The translations under genes and the position numbers were made by a program. Below the pieces are notes generated by a model that was not told the DNA's origin, made no database searches, and saw nothing but the letters and a program-made list of their open reading frames with translations. Positions 11,590 to 22,510 of a stretch of 64,000 nt of DNA are shown one piece after another. The stretch's first letter is position 1, and every line of letters starts with the position of its first letter. The DNA is from Nemertoderma westbladi. Its lineage: Eukaryota > Xenacoelomorpha > Nemertodermatida > Nemertodermatidae. Location: contig JAUCBJ010004127.1 in the NCBI GenBank assembly GCA_032718475.1, forward strand, positions 1 to 64,000, read 5' to 3'.

Positions 11590-12513
11590 GTTGGGGTTTT
11601 GTTTATTTGTGTTGTTATTTTTTCCTGCCCGCTCCTTGATGTGGTCTTACCCCCGGCTACTTGTGGACTAGCAGTCCCCTGCGTCGCCGCGTACGGCAGT
11701 GACTGTCTGAGCTTTGGCAATGCGTTCGACGTGTTGTGTTCTGGTTTCGGCCTGTGGTAATCGGTCTTTGGTCCCTTTCCCAGGCTATCCTCGCTATAGA
11801 CTGGGTCCGTTATTAGTTCAGCTTCATAGTTTAAGAAGCTCGACATTTCTTCTAAACCCGGTTCCGCACCCTTCCTGTCTCGAGTGGAGAAAGCAATCTT
11901 CCTCCACTTGTTGCGCAGCCACATCGGTAGTGCCTGCGCTATCGTGGTGATGTTAATAGACGCGTTGAGTTCGTATGGTGCGTCCAGCATCTTTAACACG
12001 ATTAGCGCTTTCTCGACTTTGTTCGCAAATGTCTTTATGCTAACGGGGTTATCCTGTAGGCCACCCGATGTTATACCTCTCAGGGTTTGCCGGATGATCT
12101 TGGCTGGGAGCCCGTATTCCCTGTCTAGCGCCAGCCAAGCTGCCGTGAAGCCGCCCTCGATGCCCTGATACTGCCTCACGATGTCGTATGCTGGGCCTCC
12201 TGTATACACTTGCAGATATTTTAGGCACTCCGCCTGCGTCAGGTTCTTCATCAATATTTCATTGCTGTACATGCGCCGAAACTGCAGGTATTCTTCCGGC
12301 CTACTTCCATCGAATTTAAATGGCTCTACAGGTGGCAGTTCGATCCTGGTCTTTAAGGCATTGATTAATGTAGCCATTCCCATCGCCTGTGCCTCCAATG
12401 GGTTCGATGGATGCTGTACAGATTCTGCCGTTGGGTGCGGTCCGTTCGTCCTATCTGCTGCCCTTCTCTGTGTTGGGTATGTCATAGGGGGTAGCGGCCC
12501 CCTCCATATCTCG
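11532..12513 (-). pseudogene. gag capsid-like region (DUF1759) of B, 3' half
   Basis: From the ATG at 12485 the frame is 317 codons. It carries a DUF1759-type region (FKFDGSRPEEYLQFRRMY, then ECLKYLQVYTGGPA and LDREYG), the Pao/BEL Gag domain. The frame is open further upstream to the A2 junction at 12513 and resumes in the same frame at 32481 on the other side of A2. So the ATG at 12485 is internal to a longer gag. It runs out of frame at about 11540-11590, where the zinc knuckle continues in another frame. Confidence 0.85.
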
Positions 12514-12518
12514 GTGTC
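12514..12518. other. target-site duplication of A2 (left copy, GTGTC)
   Basis: GTGTC lies directly before the A2 LTR start and again directly after its other LTR at 32476-32480. Confidence 0.92.
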
Positions 12519-13705
12519 TGTTCGCGCTTTCAGACCTTTAGCAGTTTAACCTGCCAAATTTAGATGTCTTCTAGATTATAAATCGACTTTAGCCTATGAC
12601 GAGTATTTGATACACTACATTAGCCGAAGCCAGTCTATGCGCGACCATTCACCCGCTGGATATACCCGGGAGACTGGATTCGGAAGCTTTGACCTTATTG
12701 CGGTGTAGGCCCACTGTATTATTCGACTGATTGTTAATATATAATTTCTGACAAATATTATTCACTTTCGGGAAATATCAACAGTTCCTTTAGGACGTGG
12801 CGCTCTAAATATGTAAACAGAGTTATGACTTACACTAGACACAATGGGATGGCTATTGATTCACGTATAAAACGCATTCTTTAGGAGATGCTTTGTTATC
12901 AGTCACAATCATGCACACTACCGCACAATGCTGCACACCGATCTGCCGACCTTCACTAATTTTAGTCACATATAAAGAGAACAGCAACCGACACATGTAG
13001 TGCCTATGAAATAGCATTAGATTCACTCCAAAACCAATATAATGTAAGTCGCAATTGCTATATGTAACCTGTCTCTTACCTTCAGTATATCAAGAAGATT
13101 GGGGGTTTTATGATTATTTATCAATATTATCCAAATATAATAATATTCCATCAACTGATATAATTAATAACCGACAGTAAATAGCAGTAAAAATGTGGTG
13201 TTTGTAGGTGACAATATGATTTGTGTTGAGTTGGTATGGTTTGATTTGTGGTTTGATAACAGTTATACGTTTCTATGACCAAAGCCTACTAATGTTTGGC
13301 TAAAGCCTGAAACACAGAAATTCCAAAGCCGGTCTTCTGGCTGTGGACAAAATACACATACTGACTCAATTGCATGATTTTCTGTATACAATCTCCAACA
13401 CAGAGTCAAAAAACGCTCTGATTGGTCGACCGAACAAAGAACGAACAAAGAACAAAGAAAAAGCTACACGTGTACATATCAGCTGTTAGATGTCGTCATG
13501 GTAACTACACTGTATCAAGAGGATTTTGGCTTATTGCGACATAAGATCGCTAGTTATGTCCGCTAAAGTACACATACAGAAGAAATGGCTTTTTTTGTCC
13601 ACTAAAACACCGGTACAGTAAGGAAACGGCTTTTTATGTCCGTTAAAACACCTACAGAGTACTTTGCGGGGAAAATAACTAGCTAGATCCGCAAAAGCCT
13701 TTACA
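12519..13705 (-). repeat. 3' LTR of A2
   Basis: 1187 bp, plus-strand ends TGTTCGCGC ... CCTTTACA. Nearly identical to 31288-32475. Related LTRs are at 3519-4760, 56890-58082 and 62446-63584. Confidence 0.95.
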
Positions 13706-13715
13706 CCGCTCCCAG
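13706..13715 (-). other. probable polypurine tract of A2
   Basis: On the minus strand CTGGGAGCGG abuts the 3' LTR start TGTAAAGG. The same CTGGGAGCGG precedes the LTRs of A3 and A5. The tract is short and interrupted by C, so the call rests on position and conservation. Confidence 0.55.
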
Positions 13716-13783
13716 AAAATGGCATTTAATTCTATAAAATATAAAAAATCACAGTTTCTAAAATATAAAAATACTCTAAACAG

Positions 13784-14230
13784 TTAGTTTTTCTTGCGCG
13801 GACGGCGTTTACGCGGTTTTTTTTTGAGGCTAGCAAGAGTCCTTTTCTCTTTGGGGCGAGCCACTTTACTAGGAGGGTTATAACCCTTGGGTGAAGGGTG
13901 CAATACAATTGCATCAGAAGGTTTAGGGTTACGGTCGGTGTATCCGCCCGTCGAGGTACCCGGTTGATCGGTATCAACCTCAGTGGAATGAGGTCGAACA
14001 ACCTTGAGAGCGCGTTTTGAGACAGCAGCTCTTACTGGTCCCTGATGGGTCGTCTGAACGATAGCGGTAGGTGGACCGTGTATAGTGAGAAATTTCCTCG
14101 GTTTGATGATTCTTTCCAACTCGCGTTCTCGGGCTCTATCGGAATCGATATGCTTCTCCTCGAGCTGATTTTCCTCCGCTTGTCGTTGAAAACATTTGTA
14201 CAAACTCTTGCAGAAAGTAGAGCCGTCCAA
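13784..14230 (-). CDS. accessory ORF c2 of A2, basic C-terminal protein, unknown
   Basis: A 148-codon frame with no ATG at its start; it opens from a TTG region and is open a little further up. The N-terminal third is charged and helical (FQRQAEENQLEEKH, many Arg/Glu). The middle is Ser/Thr/Pro-rich with STSTGGYTDR-like sequence. The C-terminus is strongly basic (VARPKEKRTLASLKKK, ending in Arg/Lys runs), as in nuclear-localising or nucleic-acid-binding tails. The A3 counterpart is at 56395-56811 and A5 has a shortened one. It sits where an env or accessory gene would be, but no signal peptide or membrane segment is seen. No family is recognised. Confidence 0.6.
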   Translation of the reverse strand: MDGSTFCKSLYKCFQRQAEENQLEEKHIDSDRARERELERIIKPRKFLTIHGPPTAIVQTTHQGPVRAAVSKRALKVVRPHSTEVDTDQPGTSTGGYTDRNPKPSDAIVLHPSPKGYNPPSKVARPKEKRTLASLKKKPRKRRPRKKN

Positions 14231-14243
14231 GTTCGATATCTTC

Positions 14244-14358
14244 TTAGAGATTCTGGATTTCCTGATCGAACTGAGATAAAGCTAATTCGTTTACCGCTTG
14301 GACTTGTTGCTGAAATTTACGTTTCTCTAAACAATTGTAGGTTCCTTTTCCGATCTTT
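14244..14358 (-). pseudogene. small ORF c1 of A2, start codon lost
   Basis: This matches the 36-codon A3 ORF at 56243-56353 (QQQVQAVNELAL, ending IQNL and TAA). In A2 the ATG of the A3 copy reads ATC, so the start is lost, but the frame and the terminal TAA are kept. The same TAA is present in A5. Downstream ORF c2 uses a different frame. Confidence 0.45.
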
Positions 14359-14424
14359 TGAAGAATAGTGTCCAACACGTTTCGTACAACTCTCTCCTCC
14401 GCCTCAGTGACAGGTTGTATCGGG

Positions 14425-14836
14425 TTAAACCGGGATGATGATACGGTTGAATGGTGATATTAGATGTCCGCGTCCCAATCCGGCTAGGTAAGATGGGCGA
14501 ATATTTAGGGAGCCCACAACCGGAGTGCCCCCGACTAACTGTTCGGGTAACACTAGATCTTTGAACAGTGAGTACAGTTCGGGAGGATCCGTGATACTAT
14601 TAGGTTCAAGAGTCTGAGGTCTAACTAGGGAATGAGGAGGTCTGACCGAGTATTCCGGAACTCTGATCATAGGTTCATTCAAGGACCGCTTGAATCGAAT
14701 GAGCGTAGGTGATACATCGAACAAGTTTCGCTCGAAACTCCCGTAAATATAGCGAGTAAAACCGTGTTTAGCTTAACGTCTCCGCGGATGTTTATGTCTT
14801 TCCGTTTGTTGGTTGGGTCTTGGGCATTCATCGCAA
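14425..14836 (-). pseudogene. accessory ORF b of A2, frameshifted near its start
   Basis: Counterpart of the intact 134-codon ORF at 55769-56173 in A3. From 14724 down it reads FDVSPTLIRFKRSLNEP through the Pro-rich SVRPPHSLVRPQTLEPNS to LGRGHLISPFNRIIIPV, closely matching A3. Upstream, the start MNAQDPTNKRKD is present at about 14836, but A2 has two extra bases there relative to A3, which throws the start out of frame. No domain is recognised. Confidence 0.6.
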
Positions 14837-14890
14837 TAATACCAAAGACGCACGTCTTGTAGGGGAAACGCGGGTGATATTTATTCGGTT

Positions 14891-15337
14891 TTACAATGTT
14901 TCTCTCAAGAATTCCAAATATACGTTGGAGTTACCGCGTTTATCCGGTTCTTTAACGTCTTCTCTTTCGATTCGATTTCGAATAGAATTTTCGCATTCGA
15001 TTTTCAGTTTATCGTTCCGACTCCGCTGGGTAGGATATTTAAATAGTACCATTTCCCTTTCGGTGTCGACATCGTCCGTATCGTGTAAATCGATAGGATA
15101 ACCAGTAGTTAAGAAGCCCATATGCGTACCATTACGATGCGTATAGCGAGCAGTGAATTTTCGATAGTCCAATTCACGCGTAAGTTGCTCCTGGGACATC
15201 GGCGGTTCGATATAACGACCATCGTCCTCCGTAGTAGTTGGACTAGCGTCGCTGCGTATCAAGCTATCAACAAACGCTTGCAACGGTAGAGTATATTTCT
15301 CCCTGATACCAAGATCATCTTCTATCAACTCAGTCAT
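14891..15337 (-). CDS. accessory ORF a of A2, conserved 148-aa protein, unknown
   Basis: An ATG-initiated frame of 148 codons (MTELIEDDLGIREKYTLPLQ...). The A3 copy at 55263-55709 has the same length, the same start and stop, and about 19 amino-acid differences by eye (about 87% identity). The protein is acidic and polar with no Cys cluster, signal peptide or transmembrane stretch. A central block (RELDYRKFTARYTHRNGT, then HDTDDVDTERE) is the most conserved. It stays open in two copies whose gag/pol are broken, which suggests relatively recent coding function. No known family is recognised. Confidence 0.75.
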   Translation of the reverse strand: MTELIEDDLGIREKYTLPLQAFVDSLIRSDASPTTTEDDGRYIEPPMSQEQLTRELDYRKFTARYTHRNGTHMGFLTTGYPIDLHDTDDVDTEREMVLFKYPTQRSRNDKLKIECENSIRNRIEREDVKEPDKRGNSNVYLEFLRETL

Positions 15338-16974
15338 AGCTGCTATATGAGTTTATCAATATTATAATGAGTTTATAATTAGGCTAGCGGGCGTCGCTGC
15401 CTACCCCTCTCGGCCCCCGGACAGCGCAAGATCCTCAGCGCTGGTGTACTTTCGCCGATGTGCCTATCGCCAACGTAGTAGCTGCACAACGACCACAACA
15501 ACCAGCGCGAGTCACTCCACCGTCCGTCCCAAAGGCTTAGATTTACTTCAGGTTCTTACTGGAGAGTTAGGGCTACTTTCACAATTGCGACTCGCTACTG
15601 TAAACACACTTTAGTAGTAACATTCACCTATAAACGCACAAATTCCACACAACTGTCACAAACCGCACACATTCGGGCCATTTGTACATTAGTCAAGTGC
15701 CTTCCAGAATGTCACGTTATTATCGGGTATCTTTGGATACTAGCAGTGTGCTATTTTATTCCTTATGCTATTCAATGGGGCAAGCCTTTATTGTTCTTTT
15801 AACTCACTTCTAATTCTAGCGTGGTTGTTGCCATGGTGACATTATGGAAAGCTAGCAGTAGAATTAGGGTAATTCTCATGCATACAGATCTGGGATGCTA
15901 TTTAATAGTAATTCTTTAATTGTCAATATTCCTCTTTATACATGATTTTATGAATTTTATCGGCTATTGACTATATATTGGAGATTCTCGCACACTAATA
16001 TACTTAATAGGGTGAATCTCCGCTCCCATGATCTATTAATTAATGGAATTTTGGGAATGTTATAAATTGTATAAAATTGACAATTTATCAAATTCATTAC
16101 AAAGATGAATTTAAATTTATTCCCGTAAATTTTATTATTTAATATTAAAATAGACACCATTTTATTCCAGAACATATCTGGGGACTGGGATCCTTGATTC
16201 TAGGAAATTTGTCCTTTTAAGAGTATCGGTAAGTGCTACGATATCTTAATTGACTAGAATTTTAAAGGATCTAAATTTTGACAGATTTTATAAATATTAA
16301 TAGTTAATATTTAAGATGGGCACCGGTTTATTCCAGAACTTGTCTGGGGACGTTAACCACTGATTCTAGAATTTTGTCTTTCAAGTATATCGGTGGGTGC
16401 TGCGATATCTTAATCGACTAGAATTACAGATGGTCAAAGGGTTTAACAGATTTATTTTGCGTTTTACGCTACTGTTAAAGGGACATCACGCTACTATATG
16501 TATTATTTAATATACGGTATGAGAGCAATATCGCAAGAAGCAATGTCAGTGAGAAGAGGCAAGTCGTTTCCAAGGTCTACCCAGAGCTTGGTTTAGCCGA
16601 GACACGAGGATCTGAACTTTGCATTCCTAATACTCTACTTACCAATAATACTTGAATATAGTAGGAGCTTTATTGTACTTTAATAAGTATGGATATTTCA
16701 TCTTACTGTAGTTACGTATTTGTAATGTAATACGGACAGTAAGGAAAGAGAAAAAGAATTATTTCTCGCCGTCGCTCTAAATATATAATATATAAGTAAT
16801 TAAGTAATAAACACTAATATATATTGCACTAATTTACTAAATAATCGCTAAAATAACATTCTACTAAATAAAATTAAAGAAAACGATTATAATAAAATTA
16901 CACAATAATACATACATAAATATAAAATAATAAGAATATAAAATAATATAGTCACACACCCACTCCAGACGTTG
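15338..16974 (-). other. spacer of A2 between pol and accessory ORFs
   Basis: 1.6 kb without a supported gene. It is AT-rich next to pol. It contains a partial direct duplication: about 16150-16318 and 16319-16440 share ATTCCAGAAC.TGTCTGGGGAC and ATATCTTAAT.GACTAGAATT. The same spacer and duplication are found in A3 (about 50510-52010). Close to ORF a it becomes GC-richer. Confidence 0.6.
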
Positions 16975-19900
16975 TTAAGTTGGGGAGTCCCTAGATGTTT
17001 GTTGGATTAGGGAGGTGGTCGTGGGAAGAGTATCTTGCCTTCCATAGTTTCCGGAGAGTTCTCTGTCTCTTTCTAGTAAACATAAACGACCAACTGGGCG
17101 ATTGAGCTGCTGTGTCTCGAAGACAATTCCCGGTTTCTTAAAGTTACGTCGCATGACAACGAGTTCTACCGATCGCACCAAACCATCATCCGAGATGTGA
17201 GTCTCGATGATACGACCTGTCTGCCACCGCTTACGTGGAAGATCTGAATCCACAATAAGGACCATGTCTCCAGCGCTGACGTTTTCTTGCTGCACAAACC
17301 ACTTAGTTCGAAGTTGTAGCGTGGGCAGATAATGTTTTTCGAAATGGTCAGCGAAACGACGGGATAACAACTGCATAAGTTGCCAAGTTTGCCGGCAGTA
17401 TTCGTCTCCGTCTGTGATTTCCGATCGTGGGAGCATGGCTACAGGTTTCTTCAGTAGGAAGTGCGCGGGTGTTAGCGCTTCCAGGGAATCGGGACTCGAT
17501 GAGACTGGCATAAGCGGTCTCTCGTTGAGATAGGCGGCGATTTCCTCCATTAACGTCCGCAAAAGTTCGTCGGTGAGATACGCGCGGCACGGCACTATGA
17601 AGTGAAATGCGGTCTTCACGCTCCTGATTAATCTCTCCCAACTTCCTCCCCACCAAGGGGCGTCGGCGGCGTTGAAGGTCCAGCTAGACGCTGTTAACCT
17701 TAGCTGATCGTCCACCTGTCTTTGGTTCCAATCTTTGACGTAAGCTTTGATTTCATTGTTGGCACCAATGAAGTTCGTTCCCTTATCAGATCTCATCGTG
17801 TTACTAGTTCCAAAGCGAGCGATCTGTCGCCGTAAGCTCAATAGGAAGCTGTTGGTAGATAAATCGTTCACCATATCGAGATGGATAGCTCTACAAGTCA
17901 TACAAACAAAGATGACACACCATCTCTTGACTATAGTCCTAGCACGGTATACTTCAATAGGGCCAAATATATCTACACCGGTATTAGTAAAGGGTGGTTC
18001 ATAGAAGCTTACTCGTTCCCTAGGTAATTCTGCCTCTCGCTGTGTTAAAGGCCTACTGAATGCTTTCCTACAGGGTATGCAGTTCCTAAGAACTTGGTTC
18101 AGAGCTCTACGGGGTTTATAAAAATAATAGCGAATTCGAATTTCGCTAAGAACTCGTTCTCTACCAGCATGATAAAGTTTGCTGTGAACATCTACAATCA
18201 TCTTGATTTGTATTTCAAGATTTCTAATGAGTATGGGAAACTTGGTGTCAAAGGATAATGGAGCATTAGTTAATCTTCCTCCAACACGTATCAACCCATC
18301 TATCATTGTGCTAGAGAAACGATCCCTTAAGCGCATCTGTGGATTTCTCAACAACAGGAAATACTCATCGGAATCCTCACAGCATTGCAGGAGTCTCAGC
18401 ATCTGCTTGTTGGTTTCTTCATGCTCCTGATAACTGATCTTCTCCTTCAGAAACCTGTCGCATATCTTATATTTGGGAAGATCTTTAACAACATGGACCT
18501 GCACAGATGTCAGTGGAGCGGTATCACTATTGGTCTTCGCCCTGGAGTAGTGATGATGAAAACATCGCTTTAAATATGTAACGGCCTTACAGAGCCGATT
18601 CCAGGAACTGTAGTGATATATCGCTATCTGCAGGAGAGGTGAGAGTCCTTGCGAGACGTCTGGTATTCCAGATTTCCAATCCCTCTCTCTGATTTCCACA
18701 ACAGACTTATTTGCGGCTGTGGGTTTCGGATCCAAAGCGTCGTCTCCGGAAGTGTGTAGTACAGACAGATCTACCACGGGTTTAAATAACTTCGATTTAC
18801 TCGCCCGAGTTTTAGGTTTGACTTTCTCCACTCCCTTGGCCTGTCTAATCTCTGCCGTAGTAAGATGAGGAGGCCATTCATCCTCTTCTTTGCTTAGGAA
18901 GTCGGGTCCACCTAACCAGTCTGGAGTATCTATCAGTTCTTGTGGAGTTGCTCCCCTGGAGGCGATGTCTGCTGGATTAATCGTTCCGGGGCAATGTCTC
19001 CATTGATCCATCTTCGTGCGACTAAGTATAATGGCTACTCTGTTGGTAACGAAGACGCTGAACTGACAGACTTCATTGGTTATATACTCCAACACGAGTA
19101 AAGCATCGGTCCAATAGACAGTTTTCTCCAGTGGATAGTCGATCTGTTCTGTTACATTCCGGCCGATGGCTGTAGCATATAAAGCCGCTTTTAACTCCGC
19201 TCGAGGAACTTTCAACTTGTTGTTTATCAATGCCTTAGAGGTAACCAAGGCGACTTTGATTCCATCCGGAGTTTCCACTCTCAGGTAGGCTACTATACCT
19301 ATTCCCATATCGCTGGCGTCTCCAAACACATGGAGTTGATAGGAATACGTAGGGAGAACATGACCAAAATATGAACGGGAAATTATAAAGTTCTCGATGG
19401 CTGGTAGAGAATCTTCCCATTTCATCCACTTCTTTAATAATTCTCCCTTAAGTGGATCGTCCCATGAGTGGTTTTCAAGCCACATTTGTTGTACTAAACT
19501 CCGAGCAATCAATATAACTGGGCTAATAAATCCCAATGGATCGAAATAAGTGCTCAGGATACTTAAACAAATCCGTTTAGTCCGAACTGGATTATCTCGC
19601 TGTTTTAGCTGGAAAAACAGGATATCTCTCTCTGTGTCCCATTTCAAACCAAGTGTCTTGGTTTCTGGAAGATCATCTTTGATTAGGTCTAGGTCTTTCG
19701 CTCCTCGATCTTCTACCAGGATCGATTCTAGAAACTCACGGGAGTTGCTGGTGAATTTAGTTAATCGAAATCCACCTCTTTTTAAGCACTCTACCGTTCC
19801 TTTGGCGACATCAATGGCTTCTTCCACAGATGGAAGGGACTTTAAATTGTCATCCATGTATATATCCCGTTTGATGTTGTCGATCACCTCTTTTGAGAAG

Positions 19901-20214
19901 GCGTCCCGGTTGTCATCAGCAGTGGTGCGCACCACTGAGCAGGCGTTTGAAGGGCTTGAGATGATCCCAAAAGCCTGGATGGTCATCCAATACTCCACCG
20001 GTTTCTGGTTGAGGTCTCCTTCAGGCCACCACAGAAATCGTAGGCTGTCTCGATCCCTATCCAGCGCCTTGACTTGTAAGAACATGCCTTCTATATCGTA
20101 GGCGAAAGCGATTGAATATTCCCGATTGTATTCCCAACAAGGATTGGAGTAAGTTGGGTCCTGGTAACAACTCGAAATTAAGGGATTGGCCCATGTAGAG
20201 GGCGGAGCCATCAA
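16975..20214 (-). pseudogene. pol of A2: RT, RNase H, integrase, DUF5641
   Basis: The 1079-codon frame contains nearly the whole pol. Reverse transcriptase has the first catalytic Asp in AYDIEGMFLQV (about residue 40) and an intact YMDD at 119-122. RNase H has GDAS (298-301), VPRAELKAAL, YWTDALLVL (370) and NPADIASRG. Integrase has H2C2 (H677, H682, C712, C715) and a complete D748/D810/E860 catalytic set in GVDIFGP, RSDKGTNF and GGSWERL. DUF5641 (about 930-1045) ends RPVGRLCLLERD. The true start lies upstream in another frame (20917), with one frameshift at about 20110-20210. Apart from that shift the enzyme set looks intact. Confidence 0.92.
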
Positions 20215-20917
20215 ATACTACTCGTACCTCATGGGGTTTACCGGGTTTGGGAACGTAATGATGTGTTAAATAGTACATTCTCTCAGTTAGGGGTGTTCCT
20301 TCCGGTACTCGCTCCGCATATCCCTTGTTAATAAATTTCTTCAACTGAGTCTGATACATTTCTTTAGCTGAAGCATTTGCCGTAAGGCGTCGATGTAGTT
20401 GAGCAATTCTTTTCTCCGCCAAGGGTCGGTTGTTTATGAATTTTGGTTCTCGCTTTCGGAATGGGAGACCGATTTCATATCTACCTTGATCTTTAAGAAA
20501 ACGTGTAGTTGTCTCCTGGATCTGCTTGGCTCTTTCTTCTTCTACCGATAGGGCCTTATCGTAGGAATTGGGCTCTACAGCCTCTTGAGTAAAGAATCGT
20601 ACGGCGTGTTCATCTCGAGTTTTCGCGTTATATCTCTCGATTACGTCATTCAGTTTGTCGTTATAGTCGACTTGTCCTGATGGACGAATGACTTGACATA
20701 GGTTCACTTGGTTTTGCCAAGTCTCGTTTTCCGTAAGGATATCGATGGTATTCTCCTCGTCGAAGAGCTGGTGGATATCGTCATTATCTGAGGAGTATGG
20801 TGTTCCCTCAGTTGGGTCATCAACTTCACTGCTCTCCACTTCCCATTCACTTAATTGATATACCTGTTCTTTTGGTACGCTTATGTCCTTCTGGGCTCCT
20901 CCCCGAGGCGCACCCAT
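20057..20917 (-). pseudogene. protease-RT linker and RT N-terminus of A2
   Basis: The 286-codon frame contains the region between protease and RT (acidic, SDNDDIHQLFDEENT) and the RT fingers (PKPGKPHEVRVVFDGSALY, then LNFELLPGPNLL). It then goes out of frame where the longer pol frame takes over. The first ~15 residues come from the foreign insert that begins at about 20882, so the ATG at 20917 is not the ancestral start. A3 shows how the gag-pro frame originally ran into this region. Confidence 0.8.
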
Positions 20918-22160
20918 GAGGCGGATGCTTTTCCACCACCCTTGGGGCCAGTCCGACTGATGTTTTTATCAGACCGGGCCGGAGGGTAGCCCGATGCTTC
21001 CCGGGTTCAATTTTCAATCCCCCGATCACACCGGCACAGCTCGTCAGTGTAGCCAGATGGTCGGCTACTGTCAACTTACTGTGGCCTGACTGTACATTGA
21101 GCCAACTCAGAGAGTCAACCGGCGGGTGGACCAGTCGATAGCGATCGAGCATCAAGGTCGCCCTTGAGCCAAACCGACGGTCTTGTCCCAACGCTACCCA
21201 ACATGGAATATTGACACGTTTTCACCCGCCTCGCAGGCAGTATTGAGGGGAAGTCAGTTCCGCAAACAATACTGACTAGCTCGAAAGCTAGGAACAAGTA
21301 AACACTTACCAGTCACTGTACACGTGTACTCAACAGATGTTCACAATATCAAGTACACTACGGTAAACACAAAATCTGACACATACCATGCACACACAGA
21401 GGACATAATCGGGAAAGACAAAATCGGGGACAAAATCAGAGGGGACAAAATTGTATCGACTGTTAAAAGAGTCGAGAGTACCTTATTTTGCCGTCAGGGC
21501 AAAATATTTTTGTGTGCACAAAGTATGCTGGGGCGCAGTAAAGATATGGTCCTACTAATACCAGCGGCGTCTAGACCAACCGGCAAGGGTTCCCATACTC
21601 ACTCGCAGTGGCCATACATACACTCACGTATACCACGTACCCACAGCAACAGAAAGCTCAAGCAAACTGCCACTGATCGTCCACACGCAAACCACAGATT
21701 CCAGAGTATCATTCACTCGGACCACACTACGACACCAACCCCTCCTTGCAGCCGATATTCCGGGTGCTACCTCCATTCCAATAGTAGTACCAACAGAATC
21801 ATCAGAAACCTGCCCATTCCGATGCAACACCTCCATTCCAATAGTGCTACCCTGGGAAAAGACACGTTTTGGCAACCGATCGGAGACAGTAAAGAGTCTG
21901 GTCAACTCATACATACCAAACATAGACCTACCACATAGACCACAGATCACACTAAGCCACCACCCCTACTGTGTACAGGACTGGCAGTACGGCAACAGGC
22001 CGACTAGACGGTACCACGGCACCATGTTAATTCATGGTTCGCAAGACACGAGGGCCTTCAGTATCTCCCTTGCACTATACATGGGATTTAACGTGCCCCC
22101 AGACCCTCACGAGTCCGCCGCCGCCTGTTAAATACCCCCTATAGAGACCTCACCTCTTTA
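20882..22160. mobile_element. 1.28-kb unclassified insertion in A2 pol
   Basis: A3 reads directly from protease to the SDNDD linker. A2 has about 1.28 kb of unrelated DNA between GGTACGC (about 20876) and CTTTAGGATC (about 22160). The sequences on the two sides (CTTTTGGTAC and CTTTAGGATC) resemble a diverged target duplication. The insert has TG...CA-like possible limits (TGTCCTTCTGGGC ... GAGACCTCA), so a solo LTR is possible. It holds a duplicated ACCTCCATTCCAATAGT phrase at 21769 and 21829. No coding frame or terminal inverted repeat is convincing. Confidence 0.5.
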
Positions 22161-22510
22161 GGATCTTTCCATGAGAGTTCTACGGGAAGGGCCAGTAAAG
22201 TACCAACCTACTCTAGTTCTTCCCGCATAGACTTGTAATGGTTGCGGTTGAGCAGGCCGTTTCTCCAATGTCTCAAGCGCTTCATGCGCATTTTGGCCGA
22301 TGAGTATTTGCACTCCAGGGTAATCTGTGTTGAATCTAGGTATATAAGCTGCTGGGTGGAATCGTCCTCATCCCAGTTATAAGGTTCTACTTGGCTGGTA
22401 GCGAAGTTCTTTATCGCCACCATTTTTACTGACCTTATACTGTGTTCTCCTAGTTCATCCTGGGGGGTGGACAACGCACCTACATAATAATCTGCTATTA
22501 CTGTAGATTT
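22161..22510 (-). pseudogene. protease C-terminal region of A2, broken
   Basis: This continues the DUF1758 protease beyond a premature stop at 22511. It includes TPQDELGEHSIRSVKMVAIK and WDEDD, and then shifts frame (about 22340) relative to A3, where the same region is open at 49430-49740. At the stop, A2 has TAG where A3 has TGG (Trp), a single-base nonsense change. Confidence 0.8.

Noticed and set aside
12485-12485. ATG at 12485 as the start of B gag
   Set aside because: The frame is open upstream through the A2 insertion point and continues at 32481, so this ATG is internal.
13263-13725. Small frames in the A2 3' LTR, also at 32033-32274
   Set aside because: They recur only because the LTR is duplicated; there is no sign of a coding role.
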